A DNA stretch of 64,000 nucleotides from CAYTGM01 sp964437365 (GTDB lineage: Bacteria; Sumerlaeota; Sumerlaeia; SLMS01). A model generated the notes under the pieces. The model did not search any database, was not told where the DNA came from, and saw only the letters and a list, made by a program, of their open reading frames with translations. The translations under genes and the position numbers were made by a program. The stretch covers positions 115,788 through 179,787 of the forward strand of contig CAYTGM010000010.1 in the NCBI GenBank assembly GCA_964437365.1, written 5' to 3'. Positions 26,064 through 34,039 of this stretch are shown in pieces. The first letter of the stretch is position 1, and every line of letters begins with the position of its first letter.

Positions 26064-26825
26064 TCATCCATTCAACTGATCCTGATTTCCCGCTGAAGAA
26101 CTTGGAACTTGCCTGCGGGCTTCGGAGAGTGCAGAAGCGAACATTCCAGATGGAACAGCTACAACACCAAGCCCTACCAATAGAATGAAAAAAGTGCATA
26201 CTTTCCCAGCAACCGTTATTGGATAGACATCTCCATAACCAACCGTTGTGAGTGTCGCAACAGCCCACCACATTGCGTGAAAGACCGACGCAAATGCTTC
26301 TGGCTGTGCTTCGTTCTCAAAATAATAGATAAGAACTGAAGAAAGGTAGATAACCATTATAGACATTGTAAGGAAGAGAACAAGTTCCTCTTTTACCATC
26401 TGAAACGCAATCTGCAGTCTCTTTATCGCCGTATTATATCGCGCAAGCTTTAAGAGCCTGAAGAGCCGAAAAAACCTTAGAGACCTGAGTGCTCTAAGGT
26501 CAAAACCCAGCATCAAGAAATACGGGAGTATCGATAGCAAATCAACGATACCATAAAATGAAAGTGTGTATTTCCCCCATGAATCAGAGACCCACACTCT
26601 CAAAGCATACTCGGCAAGAAAAATATAGACAAGTACACTTTCCATCCCAACTAAAAGCCGTATAGTTGACTCATCCAGACCAGGCAAGGTCTCAACTGTG
26701 AAAGCACCAACGGATAAAACAATTAAAAACTGAATAACATAATCAAACCAACGACCAGCAGCAGTATCACGACGCTCGACAACCACTTTTGCCTTCTTGC
26801 GGATCAATTGAATCCTGTGGTTCAT
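26064..26825 (-). CDS. Voltage-gated potassium channel (six-TM, single pore)
   Basis: The product is 253 aa from the ATG at 26825, which lies 4 nt after the SDR stop; AGGGG upstream supports it over an ATG at 26840. Six hydrophobic segments are present. The S4-like segment carries regularly spaced arginines (DLRALRSLRFFRLFRLLKLAR, first Arg at 111). The selectivity filter TTVGYGD lies at 193-199, followed by the inner helix. The C-terminus is short, with no RCK/TrkA domain, like KvAP/KvLm-type channels. It is co-transcribed with the SDR gene. K+ selectivity is inferred from the filter. Confidence 0.92.
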   Translation of the reverse strand: MNHRIQLIRKKAKVVVERRDTAAGRWFDYVIQFLIVLSVGAFTVETLPGLDESTIRLLVGMESVLVYIFLAEYALRVWVSDSWGKYTLSFYGIVDLLSILPYFLMLGFDLRALRSLRFFRLFRLLKLARYNTAIKRLQIAFQMVKEELVLFLTMSIMVIYLSSVLIYYFENEAQPEAFASVFHAMWWAVATLTTVGYGDVYPITVAGKVCTFFILLVGLGVVAVPSGMFASALSEARRQVPSSSAGNQDQLNG

Positions 26826-26829
26826 CCCT

Positions 26830-27567
26830 TCACCCCTCATAGATCATCTTTCGTGTGATGCCGCCGTCTATAACGATGTTTGTCCCGGTGACGAAATCAT
26901 TCTCTTCATCAGAGAGAAACAGCGCGGCTCTCGCCACATCCTGCGGGTGACCTACACGACCTGACAGATGCTGCTCGTGGTCCACATCGCGCAATTCATC
27001 TCCGCCGCCCGTATGAATCCATCCAGGACTGATCGCATTCACGCGTATATCAGGTCCGAGTGATGCCGCCAGCGCATGGGTGAGGGACAGCAGTCCTCCC
27101 TTCGATGCGGCGTATGCTTCGGAGTTTTTCTCGGACATAATCGCACGGGTTGAGGCAATGTTAATGATACTTCCTCCTCCCTTTCTGAGAGCAGGGACAA
27201 AAAGCCGCGCCAAAAGAAAGGGAGCGCGCAGATTCACATTCATCACTTCATTCCATTGGTCGACAGTCAACTCTTCAGGGTCCTTCCAATGACTCTTCCC
27301 TGCATTGTTGATCAGCACGTGGACTTCCTCTTCGGCCGAAACAATCGCTTCGACGGAAGGCTCCAGAGAATCAATAAAGGCGAGATCCACCGTTGATGTG
27401 AAGATCATGCCTTCCTTGGAAAGATCCGCTGATAACGACTGCAACCCATCGCCGTTAATATCGAGAGCGTAAACCTTGTATTTTGCTTTCAGATAGGCTT
27501 TAACGAGGTGTCGACCAATTCCACCGGCCGCTCCCGTAATAATTGCCACACGTTCTTTACGAGCCAT
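26830..27567 (-). CDS. Short-chain dehydrogenase/reductase
   Basis: The 245-aa classical SDR has TGAAGGIG (cofactor loop, 11-18), NNAG, catalytic Ser in INIASTRA, YAASK (Tyr/Lys) and SPGWI. The C-terminal motif GTNIVIDGGITRKM is typical. Acidic Asp in ALDINGDG after beta2 suggests NAD+ preference. AGGAGG lies before the ATG. The substrate is unknown. Coupling to a K+ channel is not informative of a pathway. Confidence 0.92.
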   Translation of the reverse strand: MARKERVAIITGAAGGIGRHLVKAYLKAKYKVYALDINGDGLQSLSADLSKEGMIFTSTVDLAFIDSLEPSVEAIVSAEEEVHVLINNAGKSHWKDPEELTVDQWNEVMNVNLRAPFLLARLFVPALRKGGGSIINIASTRAIMSEKNSEAYAASKGGLLSLTHALAASLGPDIRVNAISPGWIHTGGGDELRDVDHEQHLSGRVGHPQDVARAALFLSDEENDFVTGTNIVIDGGITRKMIYEG

Positions 27568-27651
27568 GAAAAGGGCCTCCTTGAATACTGAAATTCAAGG
27601 CTATTAAGAAGAGAATGATTCGAGAGATCAACCATGATGTCTAATGAGTAA

Positions 27652-27744
27652 CGAACTACTTCCGTAGTTCGAATATATAACCTCTCAACTCAACTTCCTT
27701 CGTCAGCAACCCGGGGCTTGGTCAAGCAACTGCTCCCGCAGTTG
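27652..27744. repeat. Two short hairpin repeats
   Basis: CGAACTACTTCCGTAGTTCG at 27652-27671 and CAACTGCTCCCGCAGTTG at 27727-27744 share an arm-CTTCC/CTCCCG-arm layout. They lie in the 250-nt spacer between the SDR and the next minus-strand gene. They look like degenerate members of another palindromic repeat family. Confidence 0.5.
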
Positions 27745-27815
27745 AAAGATGCTTCTCACGAGACAATTCCCAAAAGGCATGTGAAGCTCTCTGCTAATAC
27801 GAGCTTCCATCATGC

Positions 27816-28397
27816 TTAATATCGTTCGCTCCTGATATACATGAATTTGCTCCAGGGTTGTGAGGCATGAATTGTTCTGCGATTCCCTTCTTTTGAAAGT
27901 CGCTGAGGGTCGATTGCTTCAATTGTCATCTCTACATCGACGATAAACTTTTTAACCTCATTCATCTGCATCTGTTCCGGGAAGTGGGCATCAATGTATG
28001 TTCCATCTCCTTGACCCATGTCTATGGAGGTCTTTACTCTTCCAATTTCTTTGTCGTATAGATCGACTGCCTTTACGACCAGCGACGCCTGAATCGGGGT
28101 CTCTGCCACAAGATAGAAAGTGATCCCCTGATTAATTGGATGCGCGATCGTTGAATCGAGCCCAAGAAACTCTGCGATAGGACTCGCTTCGATTCGCAGC
28201 TTCTCGGTCTCAGTGACACCATTCCCAATCCCTTCGACAAGTCCCGTCGCAGTGCCGCTCACACTTCTTCCCGCAAATTCAGCGACCTCTCTTGAGCCAT
28301 CGTAAGCCGCTTCAGCGATTTTTCTCGAACCATCACAGGCAGCAGCGGCCAGGACGACCCCTGCACCAAGGGTCAGTGACTTTAAACTGGAATACAT
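27816..28397 (-). CDS. Small lipoprotein-like exported protein (193 aa)
   Basis: The start at 28397 has an excellent GGAGGAG 4 nt upstream; a longer frame reaching 28610 is not supported. The N-terminus MYSSLKSLTLGAGVVLAAAAC ends in a lipobox (AAAC). Repeated DGSR(K/E)(I/V)AE segments follow, giving amphipathic helix repeats, then a beta-rich domain with TPIQASLVVKAVDLYDKEIGRVK. No family was recognised. Confidence 0.7.
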   Translation of the reverse strand: MYSSLKSLTLGAGVVLAAAACDGSRKIAEAAYDGSREVAEFAGRSVSGTATGLVEGIGNGVTETEKLRIEASPIAEFLGLDSTIAHPINQGITFYLVAETPIQASLVVKAVDLYDKEIGRVKTSIDMGQGDGTYIDAHFPEQMQMNEVKKFIVDVEMTIEAIDPQRLSKEGNRRTIHASQPWSKFMYIRSERY

Positions 28398-28534
28398 GGA
28401 ACTCCTCCGGATAGTAATTAGGTATGAGTTGAGAACTTTCCCGACTCTTTCAGGTACAAGAGGATAGACCGAAGAGGGCGCATCGGGGTTTGGAGGACAA
28501 AATAAAAAAAGATGTAGGGATGTCCTGGTACACG

Positions 28535-29443
28535 CTATTCTGTTATATAATAGGCGAATTGTATCGCAGTAGTCCCTCCAAGGACTTCCGAAGTCTCTAC
28601 ATCCATCCACAATTGGATGTTTCCTTGTATTCCAAAATGTTCATCCTGTGGATTAATCTTGAAGCTGTATATTTGAGCCTCTCTTGTCGCACCATACTCT
28701 GTTTCAATAAACGGTAGTTCATTGTCGCCAGACTGAACGATAGCCCTTACAGAATTCTCTAGAGTGAAGTTGTGCTGAATATATGGTTCATTTCTTTTTC
28801 GCAGGTAATATAGTAATTCAACGAGACGAGGTATTTCAGATTCTGCGGACGCAAACAATTCATTCTCACTCTTTCGAGCCTTAGGTTCATTGTGAGGCGC
28901 GTTTGTTCGTGTATCCCAGTAATCAGATAGAACAAGAGTATCGCATCTATATAAAATACGAATACCTTGAGACCTGTAAGGAATGCCTCCTGCATGCTTC
29001 GCATAGACAACACTTATAAATGGGTTATTCTTCGGATGAACGACCTTAACCAAGCGAAGCTCGTTTTGTTTTTTTGTTTCTAAAGTTTCAAAGAGTTCCT
29101 CACTGCTCTCCCTCGCGGCGGCGGACCGCTGATCATCGAGTCCAAGGCATGGCAACTCATTCTCAGAGAAGACCGTGAGTCGAACAATACTCGTATCATC
29201 GATGAGCAATATCACTTTCGCATCCTCCCGGCTTCCGGAAATCATTGTAGTATCTCCGGCTCCCATCTCTGAAGGTAGAATATGTTGTATATTGTCCAGA
29301 TCCCACTCAAATTCTCCAATCACTCTTTGAGTCCGATTTATCAGCGTCTCAGAGGTCGGAGCATCTTCAGCTATTGCTGTACATCGCATCAAAACGAGGA
29401 GTGCCAATATGCACATAGAATTCAGCATAACTTGCTTTTCCAT
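28535..29443 (-). CDS. Secreted protein of unknown function (302 aa)
   Basis: Signal peptide MEKQVMLNSMCILALLVLMRCTAIA, with predicted cleavage before EDAPTS. GAGGAGG lies 12 nt upstream. The mature part is a mixed alpha/beta domain with no recognised motif. The final IQLWMDVETSEVLGGTTAIQF resembles a repeat strand of YcdB/PepSY-like proteins only weakly. It is AT-richer than the housekeeping genes and sits next to the repeat-rich desert, so it may be accessory. Confidence 0.65.
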   Translation of the reverse strand: MEKQVMLNSMCILALLVLMRCTAIAEDAPTSETLINRTQRVIGEFEWDLDNIQHILPSEMGAGDTTMISGSREDAKVILLIDDTSIVRLTVFSENELPCLGLDDQRSAAARESSEELFETLETKKQNELRLVKVVHPKNNPFISVVYAKHAGGIPYRSQGIRILYRCDTLVLSDYWDTRTNAPHNEPKARKSENELFASAESEIPRLVELLYYLRKRNEPYIQHNFTLENSVRAIVQSGDNELPFIETEYGATREAQIYSFKINPQDEHFGIQGNIQLWMDVETSEVLGGTTAIQFAYYITE

Positions 29444-29540
29444 GATTTAGATGATCCTCCTCTGGTTTCCTTTAACAAGAATCCTGGTGATACGGTGTCG
29501 AAGCAAGGGGAGTTGAAAGAATGACTGGGAACAGCATGTA

Positions 29541-29900
29541 AACCGTTGAAACGGTTCTTAGATTTGGGGATTTTCCTATCCGCAGGTTAAAACCTGCGGC
29601 CTACGGTAAAGCCTCGCTGCGCTCGGAGCGATTGAGCAGATTCACATGTATGATTAAAGCTATGTATTCCAGAAAGAAAGCCTCGACGTATCCTGAATTA
29701 TTCATTTGGGATTGTGATATCTAAAACTGTCAGGCTAACAGCGTTATATACAAGTTTAGATTCCAGACTTTAGGATATATACTGTATTCTCGTTCTTCAA
29801 AGTATTCTTATCCGAGCACAGCGAGGCTTTACCGTTGGCCTCAGGTTTTGAACCTGAGGTATTGTTGGTGTGGTTTTCTAGAAACCGTTTCAACGGTTTC
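29541..29900. repeat. Composite palindromic element, family B copy 1
   Basis: Mirror-symmetric blocks: AACCGTTGAAACGGTT (29541-29556), CCGCAGGTTAAAACCTGCGG (29580-29599) and CCTACGGTAAAGCCTCGCTGCGCTCGG (29600-29626). Then, inverted, come CCGAGCACAGCGAGGCTTTACCGTTGGCC (from about 29813), TCAGGTTTTGAACCTGAGG and GAAACCGTTTCAACGGTTTC (29881-29900). A half-copy lies at 55711-55799. Confidence 0.75.
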
Positions 29901-30064
29901 TAGAGTGATCTTCAAAAGCAATGCTTAGATAAATGGTGCACGAGAGTAGTGGATCTGGATGGATGAAAATGCAGGAATAGTGGAGCTATTTCGAGGCTTT
30001 CAGACGTTCGGAGTCGCTGCTCGCAGTCAGCAGATAATGAGCAGGACTCTTGAAGATCACTCTA
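29901..30064 (-). mobile_element. MITE copy 2 (inverted relative to copy 1)
   Basis: TA-GAGTGATCTTCAAAAG on the left and CTCTTGAAGATCACTC-TA on the right; about 160 bp between the TA dinucleotides. Its reverse complement aligns along its length to 4664-4828, with shared internal blocks (TCCTG near the end, CCTCGAAATAGC, CACTATT or TACTATT). It abuts the family B palindrome at 29900, so it inserted next to or into a repeat. Confidence 0.75.
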
Positions 30065-30233
30065 GACTGCGAACAAGCAAGGCTTGCTCGTAGCAAAGCT
30101 GCAGAAAGTCTGCAGCACTCCGAGAATCTCTTTCCGGTTCTGACAGGAGTATTCGAGACAATGTGCGATGGATCAGGAGATCCACACTCCAAAAAAATCA
30201 TCCTTCATCCTTTCGTGTCATCCGTTTCGCCTC

Positions 30234-30346
30234 TCCTCACCGGATGACGTACGTCTGACGGACGTCTTATCTACGTCTTACCTACGACTCGAGACGTCCG
30301 TCAGACATAGACCAGATATCGGGAGGAGGTCGATCACCCGGTGAGG
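30234..30346. repeat. Nested inverted repeat
   Basis: A perfect 15-bp inverted repeat, GTCTGACGGACGTCT (30253-30267) and AGACGTCCGTCAGAC (30292-30306), lies inside outer arms CTCACCGG / CCGGTGAG (around 30237 and 30338). The loop contains direct CTACGTCTTA/ACCTACGACT words. It is too far from genes to be a simple terminator. Confidence 0.6.
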
Positions 30347-30495
30347 GTGCCTGTGGTCCCATATTAGCGCTCCAAAAAATAAAGAGTGCATGGATGACTT
30401 TATGATAGCAGTTAAGTATTATGCTATTTTTGTCTTGATCTGGAGCAGGCTTTTCCTCTTATTACACTGCTAATCTAAATTAACGGAGATGAGTG

Positions 30496-33400
30496 ATGAC
30501 CCCCAATCACCAGATGGGAAGCACTACCCCTGTGTCTTCCCCCCCCCCACCAAAGAACTCCGCAGGACTCTTCGCGACAACGATCTTTCTTTCGTTCACA
30601 TTTACCGCAAACGCGCAGTACGAACCACCGGCCAATTACTACGATACCGCTTTCGGCCTCTCAGGAACGAACTTGAAGAATGCACTTCATGAAATTATTG
30701 ATGATCATCAGCGCTACCCTTATACCAGTACCGCCACGGATACGTGGGACATACTTGAGGACGCCAATGAAAATCCTCTCAATGTGAATGAAGTCATCAC
30801 GATCTATAAGAACACAATGCCCTTAAAGTCTGATCACAGTTCGGGCAGCGGGTGGAACAGGGAACATTCATGGCCCAAGTCTTACGGATTTCCCAATGAT
30901 GGAAGCTGTAACTACGCCTATACCGATGCACATCACCTCTTCTCTGCTGACTGGGGTTATAATTCTTCGAGAAACAACCGCGTGTACGATTGGTGCCTGA
31001 CCGGTTGCACAGAATATACAGTTGAAGGGTACCCTTCACTTTCAAACTGGGGTTCTGGTTCAGGAAACTCCGGGTCCTGGGAAACCTGGGAGATTCGTCG
31101 AGGTGACGTCGCTCGAGCTCTCTTTTATCTGGACATACGCTATGAAGGGGGGTCTCACGGCAATACCGGCTGCGCAGAGCCCGATCTCATTCTAACGGAC
31201 AACCGATCACTGATTACAACCACAGGAAATAATGAATCGGTCGCCTATATGGGCGTTCTCTCAACTCTTCTTGAGTGGCATAACGCCGACCCGGTTGATG
31301 AATGGGAACGTCGACGCAATCAACGTATCTTTGTTTATCAGAATAACCGAAATCCTTTCATCGATTACCCTGAATGGGTTTGTGAAATCTGGAGTAGCCC
31401 GAGCTGCGATGGCTCAGCAACTCCGACGACAACACCTACTCCAACCCCAACACCTACACCTTCTCCTACAAATGGTGGAGGAAACAGCGGCGACGGTTCT
31501 CCGTGGATCAACGAGCTTCACTATGACAACGACAGTTCCGATCAGGATGAGGGCGTTGAGATCGCCGGACCTGCAGGAACAGATCTCACTGGCTGGAGCC
31601 TCATTGGATATAATGGGAACGGTGGTGGAAGCTTTGGATCAATTTCACTTTCCGGCAGTCTCAGCGATCAATCGAATGGCTTTGGAACAAAATTCTTTAC
31701 CTTCACGGGTCTGCAAAATGGTTCACCTGATGGTGTCGCACTTGTTGATGACTCAAACACAGTCGTTCAATTCCTTAGCTATGAGGGTAGTTTCACAGCA
31801 ACTGATGGTGCTGCATCTGGACTTACGTCGATTGATATAGGCGTCAGTGAATCCTCCACACAGGCGCTTGGACTCTCGCTTCAGTTGGAAGGAACGGGTA
31901 GCCAATATAGCGACTTTACCTGGGCAGCAGCAACTTCAAGTACCTACGACGCTCCGAATGGGAACCAGACTTTTGTCAGTGTTGATCCAACAGCGACTCC
32001 CACACCAACAGCTACGCCTACGGCAACCCCTACTCCGACAGCCACACCGACTCCTACGCCGAGCCCTTCCCCCTCTCCAACTCCTTCTCCAAGCCCCTCA
32101 CCAACAGCAACGCCAACTGCTACACCCACGCCGACCCCTACGCCTTCACCGACTCCGCTTGTGACAGGCAATGTCTGGGTCAACGAGCTTCACTACGACA
32201 ATGACAGTTCGGACCAGGACGAGGGCGTGGAAATCGCAGGTGATGCCGGTATAGATCTCACAGGATGGTCGATCGTCGGATACAATGGCGCCGGGGGAGG
32301 AAGCTTCGGTTCAGTCTCACTGAGTGGAGTCATTCCCGATCAATCCGGTGGTTACGGAACGATTTTCTTCCCCTTTTCTGGACTTCAGAATGGTTCTCCG
32401 GATGGCCTGGCCCTGGTTGATAATCTCAACACTGTTGTTCAGTTCTTGAGCTACGAAGGAAGTTTTGTGGCGACAGATGGACCTGCACTGGGCCTTACTT
32501 CAACAGATATCGGTGTCAGCGAATCTTCGACCCAGGCCTTAGGGCTTTCTCTTCAGCTCGAAGGCGCAGGAACAGTCTACGAGGATTTTGTCTGGGCTAG
32601 CGCATCCACCAGCACTTACGACGCTCCAAACAATAATCAAACACTTGGTGAGGCGACGCCAACACCCACAGCTTCCCCTTCTCCCACACCAACAGCATCT
32701 CCCACTGCGACACCTACTCCAACGCCTTCTCCATCACCAAGCCCTACTCCGACAGCAACGCCGAGCCCGACGCCATCACCGACGGCCACTCCTACACCTT
32801 CTCCTACGCCCGCCGGTGATCAGACTGTCTATGCCTCTTCTGACAATGTAACTGATGCCGGTACGATACTTGGCGGAAGCTATCTCGATACCCAGTCTGG
32901 GGATTCGATCGTAGAAGTTCTAGAAGAAACGGAGAGTGGTGGTAAGCCAAGTCTTCGCCATGATCTGCTCTCTCATACCTGGCTCTTTTCTCTACCATCC
33001 GGGTCTCAGACAAATTTCTTTGTTGAAGCATGGAAGACAAACTCACCCGATGGGGATGATTTCGTTTTCTCCTACTCAACAGACCTCATTTCCTTCTTTC
33101 CCATGATAACGGTTACGAAGACAGCTGAAGATAATGTTATTCAAAGCTACCAACTTCCTTTGGCAGTGAGCGGTGCGGTGTATGTACGTGTCACGGATAC
33201 AAACCAGAGTGATGGACAGAATAACCTGGACCGTATCTTCGTTGATGAAATGTACTTTGTGATATCGAATGGAGGTGGTTCAGAACCGACTCCAACACCG
33301 ACGGCCACTCCTTCTCCAACAGCCACTCCGACGCCTTCTCCTACTCCCTCAGGAGGACCCACAACTGTGAGCGTTTCCTCGATCACTCCATCAACGACCA

Positions 33401-33666
33401 ACGGAAGTAAGGGTCAGAAGTTTGGTGAAGTCTATGTCATCATTGTTGATGACCAGGGAAGCCCTGTAGCGGGTGCAAGTGTCACAGGAACCTTTTCAGG
33501 TTCTTTTTCTGAAACGGTTTCAGGAACCACAGACAGTCAAGGAATGGCGACTCTGACTACCACGGTAGAGGAGAAAACACCTACGTACACCTTCTGTGTA
33601 GACAACGTTTCAGCAGCCCTTCCTTACAGTCCATCGGGTAACATAGAAACTTGTGATTTCTTTTAA
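30496..33666 (+). CDS. Secreted endonuclease I with lamin-tail-like repeats and Pro-Thr linkers
   Basis: The product is about 1056 aa (ATG at 30496, GGAG 7 nt upstream). A long signal peptide ends near TANA/QYEPP. Residues about 40-310 form an endonuclease I (EndA/NucM) domain with EHSWPKS and TDAHHLFSAD followed by NSSRNN (metal and catalytic His). Two near-identical lamin-tail-like domains follow, each starting with WVNELHYDNDSSDQDEGVEIAG or WINELHYDN and separated by Pro-Thr/Ser linkers. Then comes a beta-sandwich domain (TVYASSDN...) and a C-terminal invasin/Big_1-like Ig domain (GSPVAGASVTGTF) with two late cysteines. It probably degrades extracellular DNA for nutrients. The linker DNA is highly repetitive. 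Confidence 0.85.
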   Translation: MTPNHQMGSTTPVSSPPPPKNSAGLFATTIFLSFTFTANAQYEPPANYYDTAFGLSGTNLKNALHEIIDDHQRYPYTSTATDTWDILEDANENPLNVNEVITIYKNTMPLKSDHSSGSGWNREHSWPKSYGFPNDGSCNYAYTDAHHLFSADWGYNSSRNNRVYDWCLTGCTEYTVEGYPSLSNWGSGSGNSGSWETWEIRRGDVARALFYLDIRYEGGSHGNTGCAEPDLILTDNRSLITTTGNNESVAYMGVLSTLLEWHNADPVDEWERRRNQRIFVYQNNRNPFIDYPEWVCEIWSSPSCDGSATPTTTPTPTPTPTPSPTNGGGNSGDGSPWINELHYDNDSSDQDEGVEIAGPAGTDLTGWSLIGYNGNGGGSFGSISLSGSLSDQSNGFGTKFFTFTGLQNGSPDGVALVDDSNTVVQFLSYEGSFTATDGAASGLTSIDIGVSESSTQALGLSLQLEGTGSQYSDFTWAAATSSTYDAPNGNQTFVSVDPTATPTPTATPTATPTPTATPTPTPSPSPSPTPSPSPSPTATPTATPTPTPTPSPTPLVTGNVWVNELHYDNDSSDQDEGVEIAGDAGIDLTGWSIVGYNGAGGGSFGSVSLSGVIPDQSGGYGTIFFPFSGLQNGSPDGLALVDNLNTVVQFLSYEGSFVATDGPALGLTSTDIGVSESSTQALGLSLQLEGAGTVYEDFVWASASTSTYDAPNNNQTLGEATPTPTASPSPTPTASPTATPTPTPSPSPSPTPTATPSPTPSPTATPTPSPTPAGDQTVYASSDNVTDAGTILGGSYLDTQSGDSIVEVLEETESGGKPSLRHDLLSHTWLFSLPSGSQTNFFVEAWKTNSPDGDDFVFSYSTDLISFFPMITVTKTAEDNVIQSYQLPLAVSGAVYVRVTDTNQSDGQNNLDRIFVDEMYFVISNGGGSEPTPTPTATPSPTATPTPSPTPSGGPTTVSVSSITPSTTNGSKGQKFGEVYVIIVDDQGSPVAGASVTGTFSGSFSETVSGTTDSQGMATLTTTVEEKTPTYTFCVDNVSAALPYSPSGNIETCDFF

Positions 33667-33712
33667 ATGAAAATGTAGCGTGTGATCCGATCACTGATGA
33701 TGTCTTGTAGTC

Positions 33713-33739
33713 CGGCTGCTTCCAAAAAGGAAGCAGCCG
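33713..33739. terminator. Bidirectional terminator between convergent genes
   Basis: A perfect 11-bp stem CGGCTGCTTCC / GGAAGCAGCCG with loop AAAAA lies between the endonuclease stop and the 87-aa gene stop. ATTCTACTT follows on the plus strand. Confidence 0.8.
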
Positions 33740-33775
33740 ATTCTACTTAGAAACCTGATAGAAGGACACTTATTT

Positions 33776-34039
33776 CTACTCAACAACAAAATGATCCAGT
33801 TCGACAGGGAGAGTTGAAGGTGGTGTAACCACGACGCCTCCGCTATCGAGAGAGAAGCTTCCCGATGTTTGAGGTGCCGCAGCGAATGGTTCTGATACAC
33901 TTGACTCAAGTGTGAAGCTTCCTGATGTCTGTACACTCGTTCCCGTCGATATCTGAGAATCATTCAGAAAGAGTGCTGCACCGGCAGCGCTTGAAAGCAT
34001 CAGTATCAGAACAGCAACAATGATCGACTTCTTGCTCAT
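33776..34039 (-). CDS. Small exported repeat protein (87 aa)
   Basis: Signal peptide MSKKSIIVAVLILMLSSAAGA. The mature part has two copies of QTSGSF(T/S)L(E/D)S separated by a short spacer, and ends in a Pro/Val stretch (VVVTPPSTLPVELDHFVVE). Its ATG overlaps the stop of the S74-domain gene (ATGA), which indicates translational coupling. The function is unknown; it may be a surface-associated partner of the S74 protein (inference). Confidence 0.65.
   Translation of the reverse strand: MSKKSIIVAVLILMLSSAAGAALFLNDSQISTGTSVQTSGSFTLESSVSEPFAAAPQTSGSFSLDSGGVVVTPPSTLPVELDHFVVE

Larger units (their letters stand above)
29444..30495. other. Repeat-rich intergenic desert (about 1 kb)
   Basis: It contains composite palindrome B1 (29541-29900), MITE copy 2 (29901-30064) and a nested inverted repeat (30234-30346). 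No gene is supported. The promoter of the endonuclease gene probably lies at 30370-30480, an AT-rich stretch. Confidence 0.6.

Noticed and set aside
27816..28610. Longer version of the exported 193-aa protein starting at 28610
   Set aside because: The leader is not hydrophobic and crosses the promoter; a perfect GGAGGAG and lipobox follow the ATG at 28397.
31980..32160. Short tandem repeats in the Pro-Thr linker as a possible CRISPR array
   Set aside because: The repeats are in-frame codons for Pro/Thr/Ser with no constant spacer length and no cas genes.
31232..32164. Extra plus-strand reading frames across the Pro-Thr linkers
   Set aside because: They come from repetitive ACN/CCN codons of the endonuclease gene read in another frame; no ribosome sites or domains.
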